DNA of 64,000 nucleotides. Origin: WTFY01 sp026713925. GTDB taxonomy: Bacteria; Pseudomonadota; Gammaproteobacteria; UBA4575. Where the stretch lies: contig OY759361.1 in NCBI GenBank assembly GCA_963662355.1, positions 372,001-436,000 on the forward strand, given 5' to 3'. Within the stretch, counting starts at the first letter, position 1; each line of letters starts with the position of its first letter. This document shows, one piece after another, positions 26,289 to 35,682 of this stretch. Below the pieces are notes generated by a model. That model was not told the DNA's origin. It did not search any database and saw only the letters and a list, made by a program, of their open reading frames with translations. A program made the position numbers and the translations under genes.

Positions 26289-27226
26289 CGGGAATGCTTG
26301 GCGCGATATGAATCATAGTTTGCCTGCCTAGACTGCTTGCACAGGTAGTCCGGTGCGACCGCTTCCAGTGGAGTCGGGCAGTGGTCAGTTCCCGGGCAAA
26401 CACTGTCGGTCTGGAAAGACCGGTAATTATCCATGGAAAACGGTTTCCCGGGCACCAGTTCCAACATACGTGCCTGCAATCTGGACAGCCACCCTGGCAG
26501 ACCAACGACTTTCCTCTTGTAGCCACAAACGGATGCGGTATAGCTCACGAGCTGTTTGAATGTGTACTGTTTCGGGCCACACAGGTCTGTCCGGGCTCCA
26601 TATGCCGTCAGGTCATTCACTGCATCCGCCATGATCCGTACAACATCGCCGACATACACAGGGGCCAGCTTGACATCCGCACAGGGCAAGGGAAATACTC
26701 CTGGAGTCCATTTGAGCAAGGATGCAAAGCGGTTCAGGAAATCGTCCTGGGGTCCGAATATCACCGAAGGCCTGAAGCTGGTGACGGCAAGGGTGCTGCC
26801 CGCTGAGTGCACGTGATTTTCGGCTTCGCCTTTTGTGCGCAAATAAAAACTTTTCGCATCAGGGCTCGCGTTGAGCGCACTCATATGAAGCAGTCTCGGA
26901 ATTTTGCAATGGATGCAGGCTGTAATGGTCTTTTGCGCCAGCTCCACGTGAGCAACGTGGAACCCTCGACCATTGCGACCCTTCTCGTTGAGGATCCCGA
27001 CAAGATTGACCACGACATCACAATCCCGAAAACAGGCATTCAACTGACCCGCATCATGAATATCACATTCAATAATCTGCGTACCGGGCAAGACCAGCAA
27101 ACTTCGGGAACGTTCGCGGCGGCGGGAAGGAATCCTGACTTGATGACCGCGTTTCACGAGTTCCGCGCACAAGTTGCTGCCCACAAAACCCGTTCCACCC
27201 AGCACACAAAAAGTTAAGGCTTTCAT
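26285..27226 (-). CDS. NDUFA9-like NAD(P)-binding SDR protein
   Basis: A 313-residue atypical SDR. The nucleotide-binding motif is VLGGTGFVGSNLC near the N-terminus. RLLHMSALNASPDAKSFY, KGEAE and SFRPSVIFGP follow, which is the pattern of complex I NDUFA9-subunit-like proteins and ubiquinone-biosynthesis helpers. It lacks a full YxxxK catalytic pair, which fits a binding or assembly role rather than redox catalysis. The ATG at 27226 is chosen because it lies just before the Rossmann strand; an upstream TTG would add five residues. Confidence 0.85.
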   Translation of the reverse strand: MKALTFCVLGGTGFVGSNLCAELVKRGHQVRIPSRRRERSRSLLVLPGTQIIECDIHDAGQLNACFRDCDVVVNLVGILNEKGRNGRGFHVAHVELAQKTITACIHCKIPRLLHMSALNASPDAKSFYLRTKGEAENHVHSAGSTLAVTSFRPSVIFGPQDDFLNRFASLLKWTPGVFPLPCADVKLAPVYVGDVVRIMADAVNDLTAYGARTDLCGPKQYTFKQLVSYTASVCGYKRKVVGLPGWLSRLQARMLELVPGKPFSMDNYRSFQTDSVCPGTDHCPTPLEAVAPDYLCKQSRQANYDSYRAKHSR

Positions 27227-27573
27227 GTCACGATCGATCAATATTTCATCGTCCGGTATTCGTTCAACTGTATTCGAGTCCAGTCAAGGCTGTCATTCTA
27301 CATGTGATGGATGCCAGCGCAGTACAGGTCATGAAATTTCCGCTTGCGACCAGGGTGTGATCGATTCCGCTCGAATACCGCGGCAGCCCCGTTCACAGAG
27401 TTTCCAAACACATCGCATACAACACTGACTGACTGCAGCGTGTATGTAATGGAACCTCTCTCCTGCGCGGATCAACCAGGCCCTCAATATTCACCACAAT
27501 TCACGGGACACTCAGCGAAGATTCGATTGAGTGTGCGATTGACCCTTGTAGTAACCGCTAAACGAACCACTGT
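27227..27573. other. gap between NDUFA9-like gene and purD
   Basis: About 350 bases. No gene, terminator or RNA recognised. The purD stop is not followed by a T-run hairpin on its strand. Confidence 0.5.
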
Positions 27574-28863
27574 TCAGCCGTTTTCTGCGAGTGCACGATT
27601 ACCGATATCCGTACGATAGAACATCTGTGGCCATGAAATTTGCTGGACGAGGTCATAGGCTTGCTGCTGCGCTTCCCCCACGGTATTGCCCAGTGCCGTA
27701 ACGCACAAGACGCGCCCGCCATTGGTTAACACCTTTCCATCGATCAGCCGGGTGCCGGCATGAAAGACCTTGCGGGCGGACAGCTCGTTTGCCGTGGGCA
27801 ACCCTTTGATCACAGCTCCTGATTCGCAGGCTTCCAGTGGATATCCCCCTGCTGCCAGGACTATCCCCAGTGCTGTTCGCACATCCCACTGAATGTCATG
27901 CTGATCGAGTTGCCCTGCCAAGGCTGCCATGCACAACGTGGCCAGGTCTGATTGCATGCGCATCAGAATCGGCTGTGCCTCCGGATCACCGAACCGGCAG
28001 TTAAATTCGAGCACATACGGATTGTTCTGCGCATCGATCATCAAGCCGGCATACAGAAATCCGACGTATGGTGTCCCCTGCCCGGCAAATCCCCTTACGG
28101 TAGGATAGACGATGTCATCCAGTATCCGCCGGTGCAAGGCATCATCCACGATCGGTGCCGGTGAATAGGCTCCCATACCACCGGTATTGGGGCCCGAATC
28201 CCCCACATCCCTTCGCTTATGGTCCTGGGAAGTTGCCATGGGCAGCACATGTTCACCATCAACCATGCAAATGAAGCTGGCCTCTTCACCCTGGATAAAC
28301 TCTTCAATCACGACATGTCTGCCTGCCTCTCCGAAGCGCTCCCCGCTCAGCATTTGCTGTACGCATTGCAGGGCCTGCTCATGCTCGTTTGCAATCATGA
28401 CACCCTTGCCTGCAGCCAGACCGTCCGCCTTGATTACCATCGGTGCTGGCCTGGAACGGATATAGTCCTGTGCATCCTTCAAGTCCGAAAACACCGCATA
28501 ATTACCCGTGGGAATGTGATGCTGCTGCATGAATTTTTTGGCAAAGGCCTTGGACCCTTCCAGTCGGGCCGCAGCGGCTGTCGGACCAAACACCGGCAAC
28601 TGTTCGTGATTGAACTGATCGACGATACCTGCTACCAGCGGGCCTTCAGGGCCCACCAGGGTCAGATCGATCTTTTGTCGCCTCGCAAAATCCAGCAGCG
28701 CCGGGATATCTTCTGCGCCAATCTCTATATTGGTTGTTTTCGGTTCAGCAGCCGTGCCTCCGTTGCCAGGAGCTACAAAAATCTGTGAAACCTCCGCCGA
28801 ATGACCCAGTTTCCAGGCCAGAGCATGTTCACGCCCACCTCCTCCAACAACGAGAACTTTCAT
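27574..28863 (-). CDS. purD: phosphoribosylamine-glycine ligase
   Basis: A 429-residue GAR synthetase joining phosphoribosylamine and glycine with ATP in purine synthesis. The start MKVLVVGGGGREHALAWKL is the family N-terminus and fixes the ATG at 28863. The ATP-grasp core includes LVGPEGPLVAGI, KADGLAAGKGV and the metal/ATP site FNCRFGDPE. It is the third gene of a fis-purH-purD run on the minus strand, 122 bases after purH. Confidence 0.95.
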   Translation of the reverse strand: MKVLVVGGGGREHALAWKLGHSAEVSQIFVAPGNGGTAAEPKTTNIEIGAEDIPALLDFARRQKIDLTLVGPEGPLVAGIVDQFNHEQLPVFGPTAAAARLEGSKAFAKKFMQQHHIPTGNYAVFSDLKDAQDYIRSRPAPMVIKADGLAAGKGVMIANEHEQALQCVQQMLSGERFGEAGRHVVIEEFIQGEEASFICMVDGEHVLPMATSQDHKRRDVGDSGPNTGGMGAYSPAPIVDDALHRRILDDIVYPTVRGFAGQGTPYVGFLYAGLMIDAQNNPYVLEFNCRFGDPEAQPILMRMQSDLATLCMAALAGQLDQHDIQWDVRTALGIVLAAGGYPLEACESGAVIKGLPTANELSARKVFHAGTRLIDGKVLTNGGRVLCVTALGNTVGEAQQQAYDLVQQISWPQMFYRTDIGNRALAENG

Positions 28864-28985
28864 TGAACTGTCCGGCTTTCCGTCAAAATTGTCGGGTTCC
28901 AATCTAGCAAATCAGTTTCCTGTCTGTGCGGGGTCAATGTGTCGGCTTCGCTGCAGGATAACAAGCGTTCGATACTTCCTAAAGC

Positions 28986-30560
28986 CTAATGGCAGAAATG
29001 ACGCATGCCCGTATGCACCATAGCCATGTTCAGCTCATCCACCGCTGCAATCACTTCCTTATCATTGACGGAGCCCCCTGGCTGGATGACTGCTGTGATA
29101 CCGTGCTCATGTGCGGCATGAATGGCATCACTGAACGGGAAAAAGGCATCGGAAGCCATCACTGAGCCTGCAGTAGTGAGGTTTTCGTCATGCGCCTTGA
29201 TCGCGGCAATCCTGACTGAATACACCCGGCTCATCTGCCCGGCACCTATACCGATTGTCTGCCCCTTGCACGCATACACAATTGCATTGGACTTGACAAA
29301 TTTTACTACTTTCCAAGCAAACAATAAGTCCTGCAGTTCATTTTCTGCCGGCGGCCGTTTGCTGACCACTTGCAGCTCACTCCCTGCCACCGTACCGAGG
29401 TCGCGGTCCTGTGCCAGCAGTCCACCAACAATACGCTTGTAATCCAGTGCCCGGGACGGCTGCTTCCAGACTCCACACTCCAGTAGCCGGACATTTTCCT
29501 TGGATGCAAGCACCTTGCGTGCCGCCCCGGAGACTACGGGCGCAACCAGCACTTCAACAAATTGCTGTTCGAGAATACAAGTCGCCGTCGCGGCGTCCAG
29601 TTCCTGGTTGAACGCGATTACGCCACCAAATGCAGAAGTGGGATCCGTCTGATAAGCACGTTCATAGGCCCGTGTGATATCCCTGCCTGTGGCGACTCCG
29701 CAAGGGTTGGCATGCTTGACAATCACGCATGCAGGAGCTTCAAACTGTTTTACGCATTCCAAGGCTGCATTGGTATCCGCGATATTGTTATAGGAAAGTT
29801 TTTTGCCCTGAATCACCTCGGCAGTGGCTACACAGGGTTCAGGCACGAGCGGCTCAATATAAAAGGCTCCCCGTTGATGCGGGTTTTCTCCATAACGCAG
29901 CATCTGCACCTGCCTGAACTGCAGGTTGAGTGTACGCGGGAATTGCGTGTCCCCATCCGGAAGTTTCCTGCCCAGATAATTTGCAATCGTACCGTCATAC
30001 CAGGCAGTATGCTCAAAGGCTTTTACTGCGAGATCAAAACGCACAGCGGCACCCAGTGTGCGGTTTTCTTCCTTCAGCCGCGTAATGATTTCCGCATAGT
30101 CACAGGGGTCTACAACCACAGCCACATACTCGTTATTCTTTGCCGCTGCGCGAATCATTGCCGGCCCTCCGATATCAATATTCTCCATGGCGTCTCCCAG
30201 GGAACAGTCCGGCCTTGCAGTGGTCTCATCAAATGGATAGAGGTTGATTGCAACCAGGTCGATCGGCACAATGCCATGCTGTTGCATGACTGGCTCATCC
30301 TGATCGCGACGGGCAAGAATTCCTCCATGGACCTTGGGGTGCAGCGTCTTGACACGGCCTCCCATGATTTCGGGAAAACCCGTGTAGCCGGAAACTTCCT
30401 TGACCCTGATTCCATGCGTGTCAAGCAGCCTCGCAGTGTTGCCCGTAGACAGCAATTCAATACCCAGGCTGTCCAGCTCACGGGCGAAGTCCACAACACC
30501 CTTTTTGTTGGAAACGCTGATCAGTGCACGGCGAACAGGCTGCCGTTCGGAAGTAGCCAA
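28986..30560 (-). CDS. purH: bifunctional AICAR transformylase/IMP cyclohydrolase
   Basis: A 524-residue enzyme for the last two steps of IMP synthesis. The N-terminal MGS-like cyclohydrolase domain (ALISVSNKKGVVDFARELDS, then GGRVKTLHPKVHGG near 65-78) is followed by the transformylase domain with KHANPCGVA near 278 and the C-terminal QPGGSVND. The length is normal. It follows fis by 26 bases and precedes purD, matching the purHD order of gammaproteobacteria. A PurR box was not searched for. Confidence 0.96.
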   Translation of the reverse strand: MATSERQPVRRALISVSNKKGVVDFARELDSLGIELLSTGNTARLLDTHGIRVKEVSGYTGFPEIMGGRVKTLHPKVHGGILARRDQDEPVMQQHGIVPIDLVAINLYPFDETTARPDCSLGDAMENIDIGGPAMIRAAAKNNEYVAVVVDPCDYAEIITRLKEENRTLGAAVRFDLAVKAFEHTAWYDGTIANYLGRKLPDGDTQFPRTLNLQFRQVQMLRYGENPHQRGAFYIEPLVPEPCVATAEVIQGKKLSYNNIADTNAALECVKQFEAPACVIVKHANPCGVATGRDITRAYERAYQTDPTSAFGGVIAFNQELDAATATCILEQQFVEVLVAPVVSGAARKVLASKENVRLLECGVWKQPSRALDYKRIVGGLLAQDRDLGTVAGSELQVVSKRPPAENELQDLLFAWKVVKFVKSNAIVYACKGQTIGIGAGQMSRVYSVRIAAIKAHDENLTTAGSVMASDAFFPFSDAIHAAHEHGITAVIQPGGSVNDKEVIAAVDELNMAMVHTGMRHFCH

Positions 30561-30586
30561 TGGAGTACCCCGGCTTGACCGAAGGG

Positions 30587-30880
30587 CTAGCCCAGCCCGT
30601 AGAGCATGAGCTTTTTCCGAAGCGTACCGCGATTGAGCCCGAGGTATCTTGCCGCCTTTGTCTGGTTACCCTTGCAGTACTGCATCACCAGTTCCAGAAG
30701 CGGGCGCTCAACTTCCTCTAAGAACAATTTATACAGGCCTTCAGGCTCGTGGCCACTTAACTGGCTTAAATACAGATGCAGGGAACTGGTGACCGTGTCA
30801 CGCAAAGAAAGCTCGTTACCTTCACCGTGCAGATCAGTCACCTTGGCGGTAGAGGGAGATACGTTCACACCTAACTCCAT
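30587..30880 (-). CDS. fis: Fis nucleoid-associated regulator
   Basis: A 97-residue Fis protein. The C-terminal helix-turn-helix (GNQTKAARYLGLNRGTLRKK) is almost canonical, preceded by the dimerisation helices (LYKLFLEEVERPLLELVMQY). Fis bends DNA, activates rRNA and other growth-linked promoters and shapes the nucleoid. In many gammaproteobacteria fis follows dusB; here no dusB is present and fis leads directly into purH (26 bases), which would tie purine synthesis to growth-rate control. Confidence 0.93.
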   Translation of the reverse strand: MELGVNVSPSTAKVTDLHGEGNELSLRDTVTSSLHLYLSQLSGHEPEGLYKLFLEEVERPLLELVMQYCKGNQTKAARYLGLNRGTLRKKLMLYGLG

Positions 30881-31458
30881 GATTTAGGCCGGCAGATACC
30901 GAGGAATCTTGCCAACCATACCTGTTGTTGCGATTCATTCTCTGTACGCATCAAGGGTATCTTCATAAATCACGGCCAAATCCAGATGTCAGACGATATG
31001 TTCCAAGGCAGCGCACACGCCTGCTTCAATTCCATAACACGAATACAAGCCATCTCTGTGCACTTGTAGCCTTTTCTGATTTACCCAAAAGTGCGTAGGC
31101 AGCGTCTTGTTATATTTGAAAGGAAATTACCTAGTCAGGCAACCGATAATTGCCGCGCTGCTTTTCTACTATAATCGCACTTGACTCGATGAATGCCAAG
31201 ACATTTTTTGCAGGATGTTTAGTAACCGGCGAGTCTGCCGGATCAAGGCAAGCAGGCACCTGTTTCTATCCCGGTATGCGGGTACCCGCCTGATACGGAT
31301 GCGGCAGCCGTGGCGGGGGGTATTCCTTGCAGCCGGCTTCTGTCCCGTACCCGTACAGGTGCCCAATCCCGACAAACCCGGGACGGGCTCGAACCCCCTG
31401 CAGTATTTGCGGGAGGCTGCCGGCTTGACGGCTGCGCCGCATGACGAAAACCTGATTT
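30881..31458. other. 578-base gap between accC and fis
   Basis: No supportable gene. In related genomes prmA often lies between accC and fis/dusB, and neither is present here. The half nearest accC is GC-rich with a long imperfect palindrome (31271-31299). The half nearest fis is AT-richer and probably holds the fis promoter. A tRNA-like T-loop at about 31380-31395 does not extend into a cloverleaf. Confidence 0.5.
31271..31299. repeat. imperfect palindrome centred on GCGGGTACCCGC
   Basis: GCGGGTACCCGC (31278-31289) is a perfect 12-bp palindrome with partly complementary flanks CCGGTAT and ATACGG. A related element, GCGGGT-GGAT-ACCCGC, lies near 33927 in the aroQ/ABC gap. It could be a protein-binding site or a small dispersed repeat. 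Confidence 0.45.
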
Positions 31459-32832
31459 TCAGATCTGGCTGTCCCGGTCCGTGCCGGAAAGCTGTTTTTC
31501 GAGTTTATCCTCGAGGTAACGGATGTTGTGCCGGGCTTCTACATATGCCGGGTCGTGCATCAAGTCCTGCAGCAAGGGAACATTCGTGCTGATGCCATCG
31601 ATGACAATTTCATGCAGGGCACCAGACATCCTGGTCATCGCGCCTTCACGACTGTGCCCGATGGCCAGGAGCTTGCCGATCATCGAGTCATAGTACGGCG
31701 GGACGGTATAGCCGTTATACAGGTGTGTATCGACCCGTATGCCCGGGCCTCCGGGGCAGTGAAAGTGGGTGATCTTGCCCGGACAGGGAATGAAGGTGTA
31801 AGGGTCCTCGGCATTGATGCGGCACTCAATGGCATGGCCACGGATCTTGATGTCACTTTGAGCGAACGACAGCGGCTCTCCCGAGGCAATCAGCAGCTGT
31901 TGCTTGACAATGTCGATACCGGTAATCATTTCTGTTACCGGGTGCTCAACCTGTATCCGCGTGTTGATTTCAATGAAATAGAACTCCCCGTTTTCGTATA
32001 GAAACTCAAAGGTTCCCGCACTCCGGTAGCCAATTTCACGGCATGCTTGTGTCACGCGCTCACCGATGGTATTGCGCTGCTCTTCGCTGATCCCGAATGC
32101 AGGGGCCTCTTCAATGACTTTCTGGTTACGGCGTTGCATGGAGCAGTCGCGCTCGCACAAATGAATCACATTGCCGTGTGTGTCAGCCAGCACCTGGAAT
32201 TCAACATGTCGCGGGGTCTGCAGGAATTTTTCTATGTACAGGCGATCATCATTGAATGCGGCACCGGCTTCCGTGCGAGTGAGCGAAATCGACTCGATCA
32301 GCTTGTCTTCCTCAAATACGACACGCATGCCACGTCCACCCCCACCACCGGCCGCCTTGATGATTACGGGATACCCGATATCCCCGGCCAGACGGCACGT
32401 CTCATCCTCATCTTCACCGACCGGTTGCGTGGTCCCCGGCACACAAGGTACCCCTGCTGCCTGCATCACCTTCTTGGCCGTAATCTTGTCTCCCATTTGC
32501 CGGATGGTTTCCGCACTGGGGCCTATGAAAATAAAGCCGCTGGATTCGACGACTTCCGCAAACTCCGCGTTTTCTGACAGAAATCCGTAACCGGGATGTA
32601 TGGCCGTGGCATCGGTTACTTCGGCAGCACTGAGGATGGCAGGGATATCCAGATAGCTTTTTGCAGAGGGTGCAGGACCTACGCAAACCGACTCATCGGC
32701 CATGCCGACATGCATCAGGTCCCGGTCCGCCTCAGAATGTATGGCGACCGTCTTGATCCCCATGTCCCGACAGGCACGCAATATGCGCAAGGCGATCTCA
32801 CCACGATTGGCAATAACAACTTTTTCAAGCAT
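31459..32832 (-). CDS. accC: acetyl-CoA carboxylase, biotin carboxylase subunit
   Basis: A 457-residue biotin carboxylase of cytosolic acetyl-CoA carboxylase; it carboxylates the biotin on AccB using ATP and bicarbonate. The N-terminal VVIANRGEIALRILRACRD, the glycine-rich ATP loop KAAGGGGGRGMR (about 159-170) and the catalytic EINTRIQVEHPVTE (about 288-301) are all intact. It lies 4 bases after accB, a standard accBC operon, here with aroQ ahead of both. Confidence 0.97.
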   Translation of the reverse strand: MLEKVVIANRGEIALRILRACRDMGIKTVAIHSEADRDLMHVGMADESVCVGPAPSAKSYLDIPAILSAAEVTDATAIHPGYGFLSENAEFAEVVESSGFIFIGPSAETIRQMGDKITAKKVMQAAGVPCVPGTTQPVGEDEDETCRLAGDIGYPVIIKAAGGGGGRGMRVVFEEDKLIESISLTRTEAGAAFNDDRLYIEKFLQTPRHVEFQVLADTHGNVIHLCERDCSMQRRNQKVIEEAPAFGISEEQRNTIGERVTQACREIGYRSAGTFEFLYENGEFYFIEINTRIQVEHPVTEMITGIDIVKQQLLIASGEPLSFAQSDIKIRGHAIECRINAEDPYTFIPCPGKITHFHCPGGPGIRVDTHLYNGYTVPPYYDSMIGKLLAIGHSREGAMTRMSGALHEIVIDGISTNVPLLQDLMHDPAYVEARHNIRYLEDKLEKQLSGTDRDSQI

Positions 32833-32836
32833 AGAT

Positions 32837-33289
32837 TCAGTCGATCACAAACAAGTCCTGCCCGTATTCCACGGGCTGCCCATTTTCAACCAGCTTTGCC
32901 TTGACGGTCCCGGCCTTGTCCGCTTCGATCTGGTTCAGCATTTTCATGGCTTCAATAATGCACAGTGTATCGCCCGCTTGCACGGAGTCGCCCACTTCCA
33001 CGAATGGCTTTTGTCCTGGTGCGGGGGCCTCGTAAAACGTGCCCACCATGGGCGATTGTATGGTGTGACCGCTTGGTAGCTCAGGCTCCGTCTTGGCAGG
33101 AGGGTGAGCGGAGGCCGGCACATCAGTCACCGGTGCAGCAGGTACCTGAAGCATGGCCATATGAGCAGTCGAGCCCCCAGGCATGGCGCGACTGATTCGC
33201 ACTGACTCTTCACCTTCCTTGATTTCGATTTCGGCAATCCCGGATTCTTCCAGCAACTCGATAAGCTTTTTCACCTTGCGTATGTCCAT
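32837..33289 (-). CDS. accB: biotin carboxyl carrier protein
   Basis: A 150-residue carrier of acetyl-CoA carboxylase. The C-terminal biotinyl domain has the attachment site IIEAMKMLNQIE, whose Lys is biotinylated, and a thumb-type insertion (FYEAPAPGQKPFVEVGD). The N-terminal 30 residues form the usual helix, with an Ala/Pro-rich linker (about 50-75). It sits between aroQ (2 bases upstream) and accC (4 bases downstream). Confidence 0.96.
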   Translation of the reverse strand: MDIRKVKKLIELLEESGIAEIEIKEGEESVRISRAMPGGSTAHMAMLQVPAAPVTDVPASAHPPAKTEPELPSGHTIQSPMVGTFYEAPAPGQKPFVEVGDSVQAGDTLCIIEAMKMLNQIEADKAGTVKAKLVENGQPVEYGQDLFVID

Positions 33290-33291
33290 GC

Positions 33292-33735
33292 CTAGCTCCC
33301 GGATAATTTGTGATGAGCAGCTTCCACAGCAAGTTCATAGCCTTTGGCACCCAGTCCTGAAATCACGCCCGCTGCGATATCTGTCAGGAAGGAACGTCTC
33401 CTGAAGTCTTCTCGTGCGAAGACATTGGATAAATGCAGTTCGATAAAGGGGATGGATACGCCCAACAACGCATCTCGCAAGGCAATGCTGGTATGCGTGA
33501 ATGCGCCAGGATTGAAAATTATGATGGCGACGCCTTCCTTGCTGGCCTGATGAATCCGTTCTACCAGTTCATGCTCGGCATTGCTCTGGAAGCCTTCCAG
33601 CTGGTGACCCAGTCCGGATGCAGTCTCCTGTGCGCGCCGCACAATCCCCTCAAGCGTGTCCGAACCATATATTTCCGGCTCACGCGTCCCCAGCAGATTC
33701 AGATTCGGACCATTTAAAAGCAGAATTTTGGCCAT
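33292..33735 (-). CDS. aroQ: type II 3-dehydroquinate dehydratase
   Basis: A 147-residue enzyme of the shikimate pathway that forms 3-dehydroshikimate as a dodecamer. KILLLNGPNLNLLGTREPEI is the family N-terminus; the active-site loop RTREPEIYG with its Tyr, NPGAFTH, and ELHLSNVFAREDFR with the catalytic His are present. I chose the ATG at 33735 over a TTG three codons earlier. aroQ-accB-accC is a frequent gammaproteobacterial operon. Confidence 0.95.
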   Translation of the reverse strand: MAKILLLNGPNLNLLGTREPEIYGSDTLEGIVRRAQETASGLGHQLEGFQSNAEHELVERIHQASKEGVAIIIFNPGAFTHTSIALRDALLGVSIPFIELHLSNVFAREDFRRRSFLTDIAAGVISGLGAKGYELAVEAAHHKLSGS

Positions 33736-33997
33736 ATCTATCAATATACTGTTGCGAAATGTCCTGATCTTGCAGGCTTCTCACAACATTTTGCAATTTT
33801 ACATGAATTGTGCAAGGTGACCAGTAGTTTGTTCAAAAATATTTTTTTTGCACAACCCCTACACGGCCTGGCTGACCTTCAGGTCAGGCAATCTTCACAA
33901 AATCCTGTTCACAAGACCCGTATGCGGGTGGATACCCGCCACCCATTTGATGGTATGGTTAGCATGCAAAGCAGTTCACCAAGTCCGATCATACGGC
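33736..33997. other. divergent promoter region with inverted repeats
   Basis: Holds CTGACCT-TC-AGGTCAG (near 33876-33891), inside a longer imperfect arm pair GCCTGG/CAGGC, and GCGGGT-GGAT-ACCCGC near 33927. Both lie upstream of the ABC transporter genes and could be operators. A T-rich stretch (ATATTTTTTTT) lies at about 33839-33850. Confidence 0.4.
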
Positions 33998-34921
33998 ATG
34001 AATCAAGTCATTTCGATCTCCAATCTCTCCAAGGTGTATGCCAACGGGCACAATGCGCTTCACAATATCAGCCTGGACGTCCATGCTGGTGAAATTCTCG
34101 CATTGCTTGGGCCGAACGGGGCCGGAAAGACGACTCTGATCTCCATCATCTGCGGCATCGTGAACCCCAGCGAGGGTTCAGTCATGGTCAATGGCCATGA
34201 CATTACTCATGAATACCGGGTCACGCGCAGCATGATCGGGCTGGTGCCCCAGGAACTGACCCTGGGCATGTTCGAGACGGTGTGGGAAACGGTCTGTTTC
34301 AGCCGGGGGCTGTTCGGCAAGCAGCCCGATCCGGTTTACCTGCAGCAGGTCCTCAAGGACCTGTCCCTATGGGAAAAAAAGAACAGTATGATCAGGACCC
34401 TGTCGGGCGGCATGAAACGGCGCGTGCTGATCGCCAAGGCCCTGTCTCATCAACCTTCCGTCCTGTTTCTGGATGAGCCCACGGCAGGTGTCGATGTCGA
34501 GTTGCGCAAGGAAATGTGGAACCTGGTAACCAGGCTGAAGGAATCAGGCGTGACGATCATCCTGACCACACATTACATTGAGGAAGCCGAGGCCATTGCG
34601 AACCGGGTCGCCGTGATCAGCAAGGGCGAGTTGCTGGTCGTTGATGATAAACAGGCCCTGAAGCATAAGCTTGGAAAACGCCAGATGCTCATCGAAATGG
34701 AACAGCCGCTTGACTCAGTTCCACAATCCCTGTCCCGGTGGTCGCTGGAGCTGTCCCCCGAAGGCATTCAACTGATATATACCTATGACAGCTACAGTGA
34801 ACATACCGGTATCGCCGAATTGCTGCGTGCCGTGGACAACGCCGGATTATTGATCAAGGATGTGAATACATCGCAAAGCTCCCTTGAGGACATTTTCATC
34901 AACCTGGTGAATACCAAATGA
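33998..34921 (+). CDS. ABC-2 type transporter, ATPase subunit
   Basis: A 307-residue ABC ATPase. The Walker A motif LLGPNGAGKTTL is near 41, the signature LSGGMKRRVLIAKAL near 138, Walker B VLFLDEPTAGVD near 158, and the switch LTTHYIEEAE follows. The start at 33998 puts the first strand (VISISNLSKVY) at the usual place. It overlaps the permease gene by 4 bases (ATGA). The pair resembles the YadG/YadH-type ABC-2 exporter of gammaproteobacteria, whose substrate is not established. Confidence 0.92.
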   Translation: MNQVISISNLSKVYANGHNALHNISLDVHAGEILALLGPNGAGKTTLISIICGIVNPSEGSVMVNGHDITHEYRVTRSMIGLVPQELTLGMFETVWETVCFSRGLFGKQPDPVYLQQVLKDLSLWEKKNSMIRTLSGGMKRRVLIAKALSHQPSVLFLDEPTAGVDVELRKEMWNLVTRLKESGVTIILTTHYIEEAEAIANRVAVISKGELLVVDDKQALKHKLGKRQMLIEMEQPLDSVPQSLSRWSLELSPEGIQLIYTYDSYSEHTGIAELLRAVDNAGLLIKDVNTSQSSLEDIFINLVNTK

Positions 34922-35682
34922 TCAACACTCATGCCGTCCGAATAATCTACAAACACGAAATGCTGCGTGCATGGCAATCCGTCATGCAGAGTTTTGTCTC
35001 GCCGATCATCTCCACAGTACTGTATTTCGTCGTATTCGGTTCAGCCATCGGGGGGCGCATTGAAACGGTCGAGGGCGTTTCCTACGGGGCATTCATCGTA
35101 CCGGGGCTGATGATGCTTGCCCTGCTTACACAAAGTGTGGCGAATGCCTCGTTTGGCATTTATTTCCCAAGATTCACCGGAACGATTTACGAAGTGCTGT
35201 CTGCACCGATTTCATTTATAGAGATCCTGCTGGGTTACGTGGGCGCTGCAGCCACCAAGTCCTTCCTTATCGGTGTCATTATCCTGGTAACGGCGGGATT
35301 TTTTGTCGAACTGAACATCAGTCACCCATTGTGGATGTTTGGCTTCCTGGTATTGACCTGTATCTCGTTCAGCCTGCTTGGGTTCATCATCGGCCTCTGG
35401 GCGGACGACTTCGAAAAACTGCAACTTATCCCGATGCTGGTAATTACCCCTCTGGTATTCCTGGGAGGAAGTTTTTATACCATCGACATGCTCCCCCCTG
35501 CCTGGCAGACAGTAAGCCTGTTCAATCCCGTGGTCTACCTGGTCAGCGGCTTTCGCTGGAGTTTCTATGAAGTTGCAGACGTCCAGGTCGAGACCAGCCT
35601 GTTCATGGTGCTGCTGTTTACCGCTATCTGCCTCCTCATCATCTGGGCAATATTCAAGACCGGATACCGGTTGAAACAGTAG
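34918..35682 (+). CDS. ABC-2 type transporter, permease subunit
   Basis: A 254-residue inner-membrane permease with six predicted helices. The ABC-2 family motif region SAPISFIEILLGYVGAA lies in the middle, and a conserved LGGSFYTIDMLPPAWQ block precedes the last helices. It is translationally coupled to the ATPase gene. Homologues are annotated YadH-like; drug, lipid or polysaccharide export are the possible roles. Confidence 0.92.
   Translation: MINTHAVRIIYKHEMLRAWQSVMQSFVSPIISTVLYFVVFGSAIGGRIETVEGVSYGAFIVPGLMMLALLTQSVANASFGIYFPRFTGTIYEVLSAPISFIEILLGYVGAAATKSFLIGVIILVTAGFFVELNISHPLWMFGFLVLTCISFSLLGFIIGLWADDFEKLQLIPMLVITPLVFLGGSFYTIDMLPPAWQTVSLFNPVVYLVSGFRWSFYEVADVQVETSLFMVLLFTAICLLIIWAIFKTGYRLKQ

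Noticed and set aside
31380..31410. tRNA T-loop-like sequence GGTTCGAGCC on the minus strand
   Set aside because: No acceptor, D or anticodon arm can be paired around it.
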